DNA of 64,000 nucleotides from Natronosalvus vescus. Lineage in GTDB: Archaea > Halobacteriota > Halobacteria > Halobacteriales > Natrialbaceae. A model generated the notes under the pieces. That model saw only the letters and a list, made by a program, of their open reading frames with translations, did not search any database and was not told the DNA's origin. Made by a program: the position numbers and the translations under genes. Shown piece by piece: positions 17,052 through 24,918 of this stretch. The DNA lies in contig NZ_CP099546.1 in assembly GCF_023973145.1 (NCBI RefSeq), positions 2,108,001 to 2,172,000 on the forward strand. Reading direction: 5' to 3'. The stretch's first letter is position 1; every line of letters starts with the position of its first letter.

Positions 17052-17360
17052 TTACTCGTCGAGGTGTTCGATGCCCTTCTTCGAGACGTTCGCCTCGGTG
17101 ATATCGCTCGGCATCCAGTCCGGCTTGTCGTCGGGTGCCTCCTCTTCCCAGGCCCAGCCGTCGTAGATGTGAACCTTCTCGGTTCCCTTCTCGCGAAGCC
17201 TGAGTTCGACGCGTTCGGCTGCGTCTTCGCTCGAGCCAGCCTCGAGTCGTCGAGCGGCTTTCAGCGCTGCCTGTCGAGGTGTGTTGCCCGAGAAGACACT
17301 CGATTCGTCGCCGCTGTTGTCGCGCAGTGCAAAGTTCCGCTTACCGTCTTCACGTACCAT
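17052..17360 (-). CDS. MC1 family non-histone chromosomal protein
   Basis: 102 residues. MC1 is an abundant archaeal DNA-bending architectural protein. The family core is visible: KRNFALRDNSGDESSVFSGN, then TPRQAALKAARRLEAG, and near the C-terminus KVHIYDGWAWEEEAPDDKPD with MPSDITEANVSKKGIEHL. Starts with ATG 17360, eight bases after a strong ribosome-binding site (ggaggt on the minus strand, 17369-17374), and has a TATA box at 17399-17404. Both are unusual in clarity for this window and fit high expression. It converges on the ferredoxin gene and diverges from an AbrB-like gene. Confidence 0.95.
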   Translation of the reverse strand: MVREDGKRNFALRDNSGDESSVFSGNTPRQAALKAARRLEAGSSEDAAERVELRLREKGTEKVHIYDGWAWEEEAPDDKPDWMPSDITEANVSKKGIEHLDE

Positions 17361-17368
17361 GGTTTGCT

Positions 17369-17374
17369 ACCTCC
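17369..17374 (-). promoter_or_regulatory. Strong Shine-Dalgarno site of the MC1 gene
   Basis: ggaggt on the minus strand, eight bases before the ATG at 17360. Most genes here look leaderless, so a clear SD marks a leadered, probably highly translated mRNA. Confidence 0.7.
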
Positions 17375-17398
17375 GTGTCAACCGAGCACACGGTTCAC

Positions 17399-17404
17399 TA
17401 TAAA
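17399..17404 (-). promoter_or_regulatory. TATA box of the MC1 gene
   Basis: tttata on the minus strand, about 40 bases before the start codon. Transcription would begin near 17374, leaving a short leader carrying the SD site. Confidence 0.6.
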
Positions 17405-17559
17405 GATATCCCCGAAAACCGACCGACTGCGCCGGTATCTTTAAGTCCATACGAGCCACCATCCTTCGGCAAGATTCGTAGACGACGCCATGGTATCGAA
17501 ATTGACGTGTTTGTGCCGTCCGTGTGAGTGACAGTCAGTCGCTGTGTCGTAGAAAACAC

Positions 17560-17569
17560 TTAAGTATAT
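17560..17569 (+). promoter_or_regulatory. TATA box of the AbrB-like gene
   Basis: ttaagtatat lies about 32-41 bases before the ATG at 17601, preceded by a purine-rich aaaacac stretch typical of BRE/TATA in this window. Confidence 0.65.
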
Positions 17570-17600
17570 CCTACGGCGAAGTTCGTGCTAGAAACCCGCG

Positions 17601-17798
17601 ATGGTACGGAAAAAGAAGCTGAGTCCAAGCGGTGCGAAAGACGAAGACGGTAACTATCACAACGTCCACCTGAATCTCCACGAGGATGAACTCGCAGTCG
17701 CGGGTATGGATATCGGCGACGAGGTCTTTGTCCGTGTCCGGGACGGTAAGATCATCATCCAGAAAGCCGACAAAGACGACGTCGAACACGAGTTCTGA
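17601..17798 (+). CDS. AbrB/SpoVT-like small DNA-binding domain protein
   Basis: 65 residues. It reads as a swapped-hairpin AbrB/MazE fold: a lysine-rich start (MVRKKKLSPSGAK), then LNLHEDELAVAGMDIGDEVFVRVRD (shown here in two parts: HEDELAVAGMDIGDE and VFVRVRDGKIIIQKAD). The 'GDEV.V.V.DGKIIIQ' ending is the AbrB signature. It could be a regulator or an antitoxin-like protein, but no toxin gene is next to it. It has a clear TATA box 32-41 bases upstream and no SD. About 500 bases without genes follow. Confidence 0.8.
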   Translation: MVRKKKLSPSGAKDEDGNYHNVHLNLHEDELAVAGMDIGDEVFVRVRDGKIIIQKADKDDVEHEF

Positions 17799-18298
17799 TA
17801 CGGATCGTTGTAGAGACGTACCGCCGTTTACCGACCACGGGGTAGGCAAATGGCCGTACAGTAGTACCACATTCCCTGTGAACACCCCCTCCGTTCGGTG
17901 ACCACGAGCCCCTTGAGTGACTACGCTGGATGCTCGCCTCATCTCTCGAGTGACGTGTTTGTCCCACTTCTCGAGTGATGCGATTCCCGGCCGTCCGCCG
18001 AACGGGAAGCGGTCTTCCCTGTGAACGAAACGCTCCGTGTCTCAGCCACCGTCACCGGAACGCAATGATCTGGTGTGCACGCACGTTCGTAGGACTTGTG
18101 AACGGCGTGAATCTCATATATGTCCTGAACGCCATGAACGCCGTGGACGCCGTGGACGCCGTGAATAACAGGCTTTCTCCCGCTGACTAAAGAGAGGTTG
18201 CCAGTGCAGGGTAGAACTCTATTCGAGTCGTCGATGTTGGTTGGTGAGTATACAGACTACCGAACGGCGACAGTTGAGCGTTTCACACCACTCCCCAA
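17799..18298. other. Intergenic gap, no gene seen
   Basis: About 500 bases. Contains two close copies of ctctcgagtga-like words (about 17943 and 17970) and the nine-base tandem repeat at 18127-18162. The small frame + 17975-18190 reads the tandem repeat as (N/D)AV units and has no other protein feature. Part of this must be the promoter of the GNAT gene. Confidence 0.5.
18127..18162. repeat. Nine-base tandem repeat, four units
   Basis: gaacgccat, gaacgccgt, ggacgccgt, ggacgccgt in direct succession, with a partial related unit (gaacggcgt) about 25 bases upstream. It is intergenic, between the AbrB-like and GNAT genes. Confidence 0.85.
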
Positions 18299-19543
18299 GT
18301 GTTCCCCACACAATCCGTGACACAGCAACACACCCCTCGCCTCTCGGCGTACACCATCGACGACTTCCGCCCAAACGATCGTGAGGGGTTTCTGTCCCTT
18401 TACAGCACCGTCTTCGGCGTCGAGCGAACCGACGACTGGTTCCGGTGGAAGTACGAGCGCAACCCGTACGTTGACCACGTGCCGATCACCGTCGCGAGAG
18501 ACCGGGACACTGGCGAGGTCGTTGGCTGTCGTTCGTACTTCCCGCTCGAGGTCTGTTTCGACGGCGCCTCGCGGGTCGCGTTCCAGCCCTGTGATACGAT
18601 GGTGCACCCCGAGCACCAACGACGCGGGCTGTTTACCGCGATGAATCGGTGGGGACTCGAGCGCTACGAGGGCAAGGCGGACGGGCCGGCGTTTTTCTTC
18701 AACTTTCCAAACGCCCAGTCGAAACCGGGGAACGAACGCCTGGGATGGAAGCCGGTTGGGACGGTTCCAATGTATTATCGGCCGCAGAATCCGGTCGGCG
18801 TTCTCTCCCGGTGGGCGCAAGCGGCCACGAATCGTCACGGCTTCACCGACCAATCCACAGGCCTTCCGGAGGATGCAGCCGCTATCGAATCGGTCACGAA
18901 CCCGGCAGACACGCTCGAATCCGTCGAGCACACCCTCACCAAGGCAATCCAGATCAGCCATCGGCTCTGTGATCAAGCGGTCACACGCAATCTGCCGACG
19001 ACGATCCGGATCGACCGCTACGACGCGCCACCGATCGCCCACCTCGAACGTCTGGCGCGCCGATCCGCCGTCGCAGGTGTCGCCGTTAGCCGACGCGCCC
19101 CGTTCTACCGCTGGCGGCTCGACAATCCGGCCCGCGAGTACGTGACGTTTCTCGCCGCGCGACGGGACAGTGGGCGACCGCTGGCCGCACTGATCGTGTC
19201 GCCGGTCGACGATCACGTCCGAATCGTCGACTCGTTTCCGAGAGCCGTCGCCCCATCCGACTCCACTGACGCCGAGAACGCACTGGCTCCCCTCGAGTCA
19301 CTCCTCGAAACCGTCCTCGGTACCTATCAAGATCGGGCCTTCGTCACGGCCTTCGGTAACGTTCTCCCGCGGCCGCTGCGCTATCGGTTCGTTCCCGACA
19401 CGCAGTCACCATTGTCCTCGATCATCAAGCCAACCGCTCGGACGCTGTATGCGCGTGGAGTGGGCGATTTCGAGACGGCTACGCTACGCTCGAGTTCAGT
19501 CGATGACTGGCACCTGTCGCGACTGGATCTGGATACGGCGTGA
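18299..19543 (+). CDS. GNAT family N-acetyltransferase
   Basis: About 414 residues. The N-terminal part (residues 12-150) has a GNAT fold: GFLSLYSTVFG, WRKYERNP-type WFRWKYERNPYVDH, and the acetyl-CoA loop MVHPEHQRRGLFTAMNRWGL (Q/RxxGx(G/A)-like QRRGLF). A second domain of about 220 residues includes APFYRWRLDNP, which echoes the WRWKYERNP phrase and suggests an Eis-like double GNAT arrangement. The acceptor is unknown. The start is a GTG at 18299; another GTG at 18317 is possible. It stands alone between larger gaps and converges on pheT. Confidence 0.8.
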   Translation: MFPTQSVTQQHTPRLSAYTIDDFRPNDREGFLSLYSTVFGVERTDDWFRWKYERNPYVDHVPITVARDRDTGEVVGCRSYFPLEVCFDGASRVAFQPCDTMVHPEHQRRGLFTAMNRWGLERYEGKADGPAFFFNFPNAQSKPGNERLGWKPVGTVPMYYRPQNPVGVLSRWAQAATNRHGFTDQSTGLPEDAAAIESVTNPADTLESVEHTLTKAIQISHRLCDQAVTRNLPTTIRIDRYDAPPIAHLERLARRSAVAGVAVSRRAPFYRWRLDNPAREYVTFLAARRDSGRPLAALIVSPVDDHVRIVDSFPRAVAPSDSTDAENALAPLESLLETVLGTYQDRAFVTAFGNVLPRPLRYRFVPDTQSPLSSIIKPTARTLYARGVGDFETATLRSSSVDDWHLSRLDLDTA

Positions 19544-19646
19544 GCCCACTGTGAAATCAGCACCGTCGTGAGCGTGCTTCGACGTCAGCGACGACACGGC
19601 AGTCTTTCGAGGGGGAGGCGTGGCCGAACGGAACCACAAAACGCCG

Positions 19647-21473
19647 TTACTCGCCGCCCAGTGCCTCGAGATCGAACTCGAAGCCGGCGACGGGTACCTC
19701 GAGGTCGTGTTCGACGAGCACCGCGGGGTGTACCTCGCCGATGACGCCGACGCGCTCGCCGTCGATGACGACTGCTGCCGTCCGTCCCGGGATGAACGAG
19801 GGGTGCTCGGCTGGTGGCGTCTCGAGGTCGCCGCCGAAGCTCCTGACGAGCGCCTGCAGCCGGGATTTGGCGTCCTCGAAGCCGGCGTCGTGGCGGGCCA
19901 CCACGGCGCTGACGTAACGCCCCTCGGCGACCCCCGTATTCTCCGCGTCGTCGACGCGTGCCGCGAAGCCGATCTCTGCCAGATCCTGCGGATACCGGCG
20001 GTGGGTGTTGTTCTCGAGCACCATCAACAGCGACGGGAACACCCACGTCCGGAGCATGGTGTAATCCTCGCTGTATGGGCCTTTGATCGTCGCGGGCTCG
20101 CCCGCGCCGTAGGCGTCCGCGTTCGGTTTGCGGCTGTCGCGGTTCGGATCGTCGCGGTTCGGATCGTCGCGATTCGGATCGCCACCGTCCGGATCGTCGC
20201 CGGAACGCGGTTCCGGCCGCTCGAGTCCCATTCGATCGAAGTTCTCCTCCTCACTGATCATGTGGAAGTTCAACAGATCCTGGAACCCGAGACCGACCAG
20301 ACGCGTCCGGGCGGCGTTCTCGAGCCGGGAGCGTTCGTGGCGTCCGCCGATCGTACCGATCTCTGGATAGCGCGGCTCGAGGTCGTTGAAGCCGTAAGCG
20401 CGCCCGAGGTCGTCGATGACGTCCAGCGGGTGAAGGACGTCGACGCGGTAGGGTGGGATCGTCACCTCGTAGGCGAGGTCGTCGTCGCGGTCGCCGGTTC
20501 CGTCCTCGTCGAGGATCGCTGCCTCGAGCCCCGACCGCTCGGCGAGGTCGACGACCGCTGCCGAATCGAGTTCGATCCCGAGAATCGACTCGATGCGGTC
20601 GTGAGCGACCGTCTTGGTTTTCGTCGAGAAATCCGGGCGGACGAGTTCCTCGTCGCCGTAGTCGACGACGACCTCCTCGATGGTGGCGCCGCGGGCTGCC
20701 AGCGCGTAGCAGACGATGGTCAGCATCTTATCGATCGTCCACTGGTCGGTACCGGTCATCTCGACGAACAGGTCGCGAGACTCGGTCGAGACCTCCGTGC
20801 GACGGCCGTTGATCACCGGTGGGAACGAGAACAGGCCGATGTCGTCGTAGATCGCCGGATAGCGATCGTACTCGCTGACGAGGTCGGCGTAGGTCTGTCC
20901 GGTCTGGTGTTCTTCGAGCACCTCTGCGGGGGTCAGCTCCTGATCCGAATCGAGGGGGACGAACCGGTCGCCGTCCGGCTCGACGCCGACGTAGCGGATC
21001 GTCGGGTTGCCCTCGGTGGCTGGGGCGCCCCGGAGCATCGTCAGGTCGTGGATCCCGATCGCCCCTTTCGCGCGCTTTCGCCCCATCGTCGCGTGCAACT
21101 TCTCCTGGAGTTGAATCAGCGAGTCGAGGGCGTCCTCGTCGAGGTCGACGCCCCGGATCACGGCACCGGTGACGTACGGGCGCTCGTCGGGGACGGAGTC
21201 CTCGACCTCGATCGTCCAGTCGGGCGCGTTCGTCGACGGCACGTGGACACCGCGGGCGTCGCCGTAGTGATACCGCAGCGAGCGGGCGACCCCCTCCACC
21301 GAGAGCCGGTCGAGGCGGTCGGGGGCGAACTCGAGTTCGAACTCGTCGTCCTCCGTTCGGCCTTCGTACTCGAGACCGAGCCCGAACAGATCGGTTTTGA
21401 GTTCGTCGTCGCTCTTGTCCTCGTGGCCGGTCAACTCGCGCAGTTCGTCCGGATCGATTTCGACCGTGGGCAT
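19647..21473 (-). CDS. pheT: Phenylalanine--tRNA ligase subunit beta
   Basis: 608 residues, archaeal-type beta subunit. It starts MPTVEIDPDELRELTGH and includes the B3/B4 editing region, the B5 domain with YEVTIPPYRVDVLHPLD and VIDDLGRAYGFNDL, and a catalytic-like C-terminal domain (VGLGFQDLLNFHMISEEEN, TMLRTWVFPSLLMVLENN). An unusual insertion of about 45 residues near residue 430 is rich in D/P/N/R with an NRDDP pentapeptide repeated, encoded by the 15-bp DNA repeat at 20141-20200. The start overlaps the pheS stop by one base, so the two subunits are co-translated. Confidence 0.96.
   Translation of the reverse strand: MPTVEIDPDELRELTGHEDKSDDELKTDLFGLGLEYEGRTEDDEFELEFAPDRLDRLSVEGVARSLRYHYGDARGVHVPSTNAPDWTIEVEDSVPDERPYVTGAVIRGVDLDEDALDSLIQLQEKLHATMGRKRAKGAIGIHDLTMLRGAPATEGNPTIRYVGVEPDGDRFVPLDSDQELTPAEVLEEHQTGQTYADLVSEYDRYPAIYDDIGLFSFPPVINGRRTEVSTESRDLFVEMTGTDQWTIDKMLTIVCYALAARGATIEEVVVDYGDEELVRPDFSTKTKTVAHDRIESILGIELDSAAVVDLAERSGLEAAILDEDGTGDRDDDLAYEVTIPPYRVDVLHPLDVIDDLGRAYGFNDLEPRYPEIGTIGGRHERSRLENAARTRLVGLGFQDLLNFHMISEEENFDRMGLERPEPRSGDDPDGGDPNRDDPNRDDPNRDSRKPNADAYGAGEPATIKGPYSEDYTMLRTWVFPSLLMVLENNTHRRYPQDLAEIGFAARVDDAENTGVAEGRYVSAVVARHDAGFEDAKSRLQALVRSFGGDLETPPAEHPSFIPGRTAAVVIDGERVGVIGEVHPAVLVEHDLEVPVAGFEFDLEALGGE
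20141..20200. repeat. 15-bp in-frame tandem repeat inside pheT
   Basis: Four units: ggttcggatcgtcgc twice exactly (20141-20155, 20156-20170), then two diverged copies (20171-20185, 20186-20200). They encode DPNRD-type units in an insertion between conserved blocks of PheT, where a disordered loop is tolerated. Confidence 0.9.
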
Positions 21474-23029
21474 CAGTAGGTCACCTCCGTCTCCCGCAGC
21501 AGTTCCAGGTCACACAGCGTCCCGTGGATGTCCCGGATGTCCTCGAAGCCGTACATCAACATGAGCAGGCGCTCGAGGGCGAGTCCCCAGGCCATCACGT
21601 CGCACTCTACCCCGAGGGGCTCGAGCATCTCCTCGCGGAAGATGCCGGAGTTGCCGATTTCGACGAGCTCCCCCGTCGTCGGGTGGGTACCGAACAGCTC
21701 GAAGCTCGGCTCGGTGTACGGGTTGTAGTGGGGTTTGAACTCGATGTCGTGGATGCCGAACTGGGCGTAGAACTCCTCGAAGGTGCCCATCAGGTCGCGC
21801 ACCGACAGGTTCTCGGCCATCACCCAGCCCTCGATCTGGAAGAACTCCAGCAGGTGAGTCGGATCGAGCGTGTCGTTTCGATACACCTTCTCGACGCTGA
21901 AGTACCGCTGCGGTGGCTCGAGCTCTCCGATCTGGTGGCCCGAGAGGTACCGCGCGGAGAGCGAGGTGGTGTGGCCCCGCAACGCGATTGCCCGGGCGAA
22001 GTCCTCGTCCCACGGCGAGTTGTACCCCTCGCCGTCCTCGCCGACGCCCTCGCGATGGGCGTGCTCGACGTGCTCGACGAGCTCTTCGGGCAGATGGTCG
22101 ATGTGGGTTGGATGCTCGAGGGCGAACCGATCCCAGTGCGTTCTCGCCGGGTGATCCTGGGGCATGAACAGGCAGTCGTTGATCCAGAAGTCCGCGTCGG
22201 CGTGGGGGCCGTCCATCTCCTGGAAGCCCATGCCGACCAGGGTGTCCTTGACTCGCTCGGCGGTCTGGCGGAGGATGTGGACGTTCCCACCGTCGATCGC
22301 TTCGGCGTCGGCTTCGACGTTGTACTCGGCGAACTCGGCTTCGCGCCAGTCGCCGCTGGTGAGCAGTTCCGGGGTGAGCTGGCCGACCGTCTCGGCCGTC
22401 TGGACGCCCGCCATCAGCTCCGTGACGCCCGCGTCGGTGAGCGTCACCTCGCGGACGGTCGACTCGCTGCGCTCGAGGAGGCCCCGGCGCTCGAGCTGGC
22501 CGAGGGTGTCCTCGTCGACGTCGATGTCGACCGTGAGTACCTCGTCGGAGCCACCGCTCGTGTCGGCCGCGGTTCCCGCCTCTTCGAGGGCCTCGAGCGC
22601 ACGTCGCTCGTCGTCTTCGACTGGGTCGGCGTCCGCGTTCGCCGTCACCTCGCCGCTGTCGATGACGCCGTAGCCCTTGCGGGCGAAGTTCGAGAGGGCG
22701 ATGTTGATCTGTGGCCCCTCGAGCCCCGAGCGACCGACGACCTGCCCCATCTGGACGGCCGTCTCATCTGCACCGGCCTCGAGGGCCGCTTCGTGGAATC
22801 GGCTCTCCGGGAGGCCGTCGTCGGCGTACTCTTCGCCTTCGTCGGTGAGGGTGATCGTTTCGTCGACCCGTTCGGTGACGGTGACCAGGCCGGCCTCCTC
22901 GAGTTCGAACACCGCGCCGGTGACGGTCTCGGGTGGCAGGTCGGTCGCGTCAGCGAGGGCGTCGACGGTTCGTGCCTCGTCTGCGCTCGCGGTTTCGAGA
23001 ACCGCGACCTGTGCTGGTGGGAGTTGCAT
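21473..23029 (-). CDS. pheS: Phenylalanine--tRNA ligase subunit alpha
   Basis: 518 residues. The N-terminal 250 residues are winged-helix tRNA-binding domains (LPPAQVAVLETASADEART; GYGVIDSGEVTANAD). The class II catalytic core follows: motif 1 around GFQEMDGPHADADFWINDCL, motif 2 VEKVYRNDTLDPTHLLEFFQ, and motif 3 MAWGLALERLLMLMYG with the conserved arginine. Length is typical for archaea and eukaryotic cytosol. First gene of the pheST operon. A perfect inverted repeat at 23080-23105 lies 51-76 bases upstream of the ATG and may control it. Confidence 0.97.
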   Translation of the reverse strand: MQLPPAQVAVLETASADEARTVDALADATDLPPETVTGAVFELEEAGLVTVTERVDETITLTDEGEEYADDGLPESRFHEAALEAGADETAVQMGQVVGRSGLEGPQINIALSNFARKGYGVIDSGEVTANADADPVEDDERRALEALEEAGTAADTSGGSDEVLTVDIDVDEDTLGQLERRGLLERSESTVREVTLTDAGVTELMAGVQTAETVGQLTPELLTSGDWREAEFAEYNVEADAEAIDGGNVHILRQTAERVKDTLVGMGFQEMDGPHADADFWINDCLFMPQDHPARTHWDRFALEHPTHIDHLPEELVEHVEHAHREGVGEDGEGYNSPWDEDFARAIALRGHTTSLSARYLSGHQIGELEPPQRYFSVEKVYRNDTLDPTHLLEFFQIEGWVMAENLSVRDLMGTFEEFYAQFGIHDIEFKPHYNPYTEPSFELFGTHPTTGELVEIGNSGIFREEMLEPLGVECDVMAWGLALERLLMLMYGFEDIRDIHGTLCDLELLRETEVTY

Positions 23030-23511
23030 TCGCTTGTTCCTATGGCTGTGTGTCGCTTAGTTAGCGGTTCCGATGTCCAGTGGGTCTCGAGCGTACGAGA
23101 CCCACGCCAATCCGGTCAGTTTCGTCTCGAGTCCAGTGACCGTCGTCAGCGACGAGCGGCCGGGCCTCGAGCGTCCACCGATCGGTCAGCGCCGGCGAAA
23201 AAGTCGAATCCCGGGGTCGAACGCGGTAGCTGTCGGCCGGTGGCGGCACGAATTCGGGATTCGGATGCCATACCGGCTACTGTGCGGAGTCGGCGCAAAA
23301 GCGTTGCGGTGAGTGCTGCTGGGACGGGTCGGTCAACGGGTAACCAATCACCCACGGTGACGAGTGCTGTCAGTGCCTGGATACCCGTGTCGTCTCGAGC
23401 GGTTCGGACTGAACCAAGACGAAACCCGATGCGTCGTCGATCGATTTCGCCGTCGGGTGCGTGGCTGGATCGACCGTCTGGTCGAGGGGAATCCGTGCCA
23501 CAGTAGACTCA
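23030..23511. other. Intergenic gap upstream of pheS
   Basis: 482 bases between the pheS start and the 3' end of the next minus-strand gene. Contains the perfect inverted repeat 23080-23105. Short frames on both strands are Arg/Ser-rich shadows without family features; no gene is called. Confidence 0.5.
23080..23105. promoter_or_regulatory. Perfect 10-bp inverted repeat upstream of pheS
   Basis: gtgggtctcg (23080-23089), six bases agcgta, then cgagacccac (23096-23105). It lies 51-76 bases before the pheS start. It could be an operator in DNA, or a stable hairpin with a six-base loop in a leader RNA, or a terminator of upstream transcription although no T tract follows. Confidence 0.55.
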
Positions 23512-24831
23512 CTACCCGGTAGTTCCGGAAGAACACTCGTCGTCCTCGAGCAAGCCCGAAACGGAGACATACTCGCTGGTTTCGAGGGCTGCCCCGACCG
23601 CCAGTACCCGTTCGTCTTCGGTGTGGGTCGTCCCGGCACCGAAGCTGTCGTTCGAGACACGCGCTGGTTGTACGCTACCGATCAGATCTCCGACGTCGTC
23701 TTCGGTTTGCCCATCCGTTCGAACGTCGTCGGGCTTTCGATAATCGTCCCTCGAACAATTCTCGCTGTTTGCATCGACGCCGTTCCCGTCACTCGAGCAC
23801 CCTGTTGTCCGCACGACGTCGGAGGCTCCCAATGGTGAGCGTCCCCGATCTACGGTCGACCCCTGGTTCGAGGCGTCGGTTCCCCAGTCGTCAGTCAACG
23901 TCGATTGTACCCCCGTCTCTGACTTTGGCCGGCACTGCCGCTCATCGCTGGAAGCTCGCCTCCCGTCGATGGGCGACGTCGTATCGCTCTCCTCGAGAAC
24001 CGACGCCGATTGGCGGTCGTCGACAATCGGCGTGTCGGTCGGCCGCGTCGAACGCTGCTTTCGCTCCCGATTTCCTGTTCGCTCGAGTGCCCACGCTGGC
24101 CACGGCGTCTCGGCGGCCGTCGCTGTAGTGCCTGCCGTTGCTGTCGCGGGGGGTTCGATGGCGGACTGCGAACACCCGCGCGGATCCGGCACGTACGCCT
24201 CGAGTCCGTACGGACACAGCAGCGGGTGTTCGTCCGGGTCGACCGTGATATGTTCCCCGTAGGTCACTCGCAGTCGTTCGATCGCTGTGGACTCCACCAG
24301 CACGGCTTGCCAGCGATCGGTGCCCGACGCCAGGAGGACGAATTCGACGTCGGTACCGACGAGGACGCTCGTCTCGATGGACTCGAGAATGGCCGGGAGA
24401 TTGTCCGTCCCGAGCGGCGTCGACGGATAGCTCGCCGTCGCCTTCCGCGTTCGACCCGACGGATCGGTGGCCTCGAGGTCGAACCCATCCACACCGGCGG
24501 TGCGGTTCAGCGTTGCCGACCAGCCACAGGCCTCGAACACGGCGTCGAGCGCTTCCACGAGGGAGTCGTCTGCGTACCGGGCCGGACAATCGATGCCGCG
24601 TGGGGACTGTGCGATCGTTCGTCGGAGGACGGTCGTTCGCGCTCGAGAATCGTCGAGTACTGCCGACAGCACCGACTCGATGTCGCTCTCCTCATCGTCC
24701 GTCCACCGGGCCGTACCCGTTGTGGCGGCTGCCTGTTCACGGAGCATCTCGGGGGTGACGCCGAACGCCCCGAGGATGTCGGCACACACGAGAACGTCCG
24801 TGTCGGCGTTGCTCGCGGGGCGGTGAACCAT
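23512..24831 (-). CDS. Unknown haloarchaeal protein with a structured N-half and disordered C-half
   Basis: 439 residues, not recognised. The first 230 residues look folded: ADILGAFGVTPEMLREQAA, ARYADDSLVEALDAVFEACG, VEFVLLASGTDRWQAVLVES and EHPLLCPYGLEAYVPDP, with alternating strands and helices. From about residue 235 the chain is Ser/Thr/Asp/Gly rich, low complexity and probably disordered, ending SGLLEDDECSSGTTG. The start is ATG 24831 rather than 24855, because a TATA box at 24854-24862 then sits 27 bases upstream (leaderless). It lies between trpS and pheS on the same strand. No function can be given. Confidence 0.7.
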   Translation of the reverse strand: MVHRPASNADTDVLVCADILGAFGVTPEMLREQAAATTGTARWTDDEESDIESVLSAVLDDSRARTTVLRRTIAQSPRGIDCPARYADDSLVEALDAVFEACGWSATLNRTAGVDGFDLEATDPSGRTRKATASYPSTPLGTDNLPAILESIETSVLVGTDVEFVLLASGTDRWQAVLVESTAIERLRVTYGEHITVDPDEHPLLCPYGLEAYVPDPRGCSQSAIEPPATATAGTTATAAETPWPAWALERTGNRERKQRSTRPTDTPIVDDRQSASVLEESDTTSPIDGRRASSDERQCRPKSETGVQSTLTDDWGTDASNQGSTVDRGRSPLGASDVVRTTGCSSDGNGVDANSENCSRDDYRKPDDVRTDGQTEDDVGDLIGSVQPARVSNDSFGAGTTHTEDERVLAVGAALETSEYVSVSGLLEDDECSSGTTG

Positions 24832-24853
24832 AGCCGAGCACACGATATCGTCC

Positions 24854-24862
24854 AATTTATAG
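24854..24862 (-). promoter_or_regulatory. TATA box fixing the start at 24831
   Basis: ctataaatt on the minus strand, centred 27 bases from ATG 24831. It overlaps the alternative upstream ATG at 24855, which is therefore excluded. Confidence 0.65.
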
Positions 24863-24918
24863 TTACGTCAGACGTTCACACTGTCCGGGATCCGGTTCGC
24901 TCTCGAACGTCTCGGCGT

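Noticed and set aside
17975-18190. 71-codon ORF with (N/D)AV repeats
   Set aside because: The repeat is a nine-base DNA tandem; no promoter and no conserved features.
20141-20200. Possible CRISPR-like repeat
   Set aside because: The 15-base units abut without spacers and lie in frame in pheT, so it is a coding tandem repeat. No cas genes are in the window.
19620-21479. 619-codon plus-strand open frame opposite pheT
   Set aside because: Antisense shadow of pheT; no recognisable fold and no promoter.
21524-23506. 660-codon plus-strand open frame opposite pheS
   Set aside because: Antisense shadow due to high GC; pheS motifs 1-3 are on the minus strand.
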